From Aestuariibius insulae (GTDB taxonomy: Bacteria > Pseudomonadota > Alphaproteobacteria > Rhodobacterales > Rhodobacteraceae): a stretch of DNA of 64,000 bases. Below, piece by piece: positions 63,663 through 64,000 of the stretch. Within the stretch, counting starts at the first letter, position 1. Every line of letters starts with the position of its first letter. A program made the position numbers and the translations under genes. The stretch is from contig NZ_JBFONW020000004.1 in NCBI RefSeq assembly GCF_040783535.2, positions 248,001 through 312,000 of the forward strand, read 5' to 3'. Below the pieces are notes generated by a model. The model worked only from the letters and a program-made list of their open reading frames with translations. It was not told where the DNA came from and made no database searches.

Positions 63663-64000
63663 ATGACGGACCGGGTCGCGCGCGGGCGCTTGAGTGTGGA
63701 TGCCGTTCTGGCGCGGTTTGTGGATGAAGAGGCTCTTCCGGGGACCGGCATCGAGGCCGAGGCATTCTGGGAGGGGTTCGCGCAGCTGCTGTCGGATCTT
63801 GCGCCCCGGAACCGCGATTTGCTGGCCCGCCGCGAGGCGCTTCAGTCGAAGCTTGACGATTGGCATGTGGAGCATCGCGGGGCGGTTCATGACGGCGTCG
63901 GCTACCGCGCGTTCCTCGAGGAGATCGGGTATCTTGTGCCGGAGGGGCCGGACTTTCAGATCGAGACGGAGGGCGTCGATCCCGAGATAGCGAACCTTCC
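63663..64000 (+). CDS. glcB: Malate synthase G (3' truncated by the window edge)
   Basis: Glyoxylate-cycle enzyme joining glyoxylate and acetyl-CoA to malate. Only the first 112 residues are present. ALPGTGIEAEAFWEGF, LAPRNRDLLARR and EIGYLVPEGPDFQIET match the G-type N-terminal region. The ATG at 63663 has GGGAGG at a good distance; ATG 63657 directly abuts it. Confidence 0.9.
   Translation, partial: MTDRVARGRLSVDAVLARFVDEEALPGTGIEAEAFWEGFAQLLSDLAPRNRDLLARREALQSKLDDWHVEHRGAVHDGVGYRAFLEEIGYLVPEGPDFQIETEGVDPEIANL

Overview
The window is a stretch of a high-GC alphaproteobacterial chromosome, almost certainly Rhodobacterales (Roseobacter/Rhodobacter type). Lineage markers are an RpoH-type sigma factor with its RpoH box, a CarD/CdnL regulator, a Suv3-like helicase coupled to an S4-domain protein, two small DUF2484-like membrane proteins between murC and murB, a SAM-II riboswitch ahead of metZ, FolE2, PtsP (EI-Ntr) and cobaltochelatase CobT. 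About 61 protein genes are supported. No rRNA, tRNA, CRISPR array, prophage, transposase or integrase was seen.

Layout. 1-7.5 kb: 3' end of an RluD-type pseudouridine synthase, rpoH, a coupled exonuclease/ATP-dependent DNA ligase/amidohydrolase operon, and pepF. 7.5-15.4 kb: small-metabolism genes in convergent and divergent pairs, then the helicase-S4-fdxA-carD run. 15.4-25.3 kb: purD/xseA, a fused NuoE-NuoF protein without its usual partner subunits, ftsY-DMT transporter-yciB, a PilZ protein, a GST and an alpha/beta hydrolase. 25.4-28 kb: SAM-II riboswitch with terminator, metZ, folE2. 28-36 kb: ptsP, a flavoprotein, a serine hydrolase, an unrecognised 584-residue lipoprotein and a methyltransferase. 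36.1-50.3 kb: the distal half of the division and cell wall (dcw) cluster, ftsW-murG-murC-(2 small membrane proteins)-murB-ddl-ftsQ-ftsA-ftsZ, followed by lpxC-bamD-recN. 50.3-64 kb: a CLC antiporter, DUF427, an M24 peptidase, cobT, a Bcs1-like AAA ATPase, an FAD monooxygenase, pepN, two tiny proteins and the start of malate synthase G.

How the genes work together. The central block is one envelope-growth unit: peptidoglycan precursor enzymes, the divisome proteins FtsW/Q/A/Z, then lipid A and outer-membrane assembly genes, with many stop/start overlaps suggesting translational coupling. metZ is under SAM feedback through RNA. The remaining genes are mainly housekeeping.

The most interesting signals are non-coding. 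(1) A dispersed repeat of about 98 bp occurs at 27991-28088 and 54850-54947, with an array of CGGTAT sites phased at 11 bp. (2) A twin-palindrome element with TTCTAGAA cores occurs at 35894-35950 and, in opposite orientation, at 52511-52564. (3) An orphan minus-strand terminator at 50405-50436 implies an unannotated transcript between recN and the CLC gene. (4) GCGCTCT direct repeats lie upstream of ftsZ.
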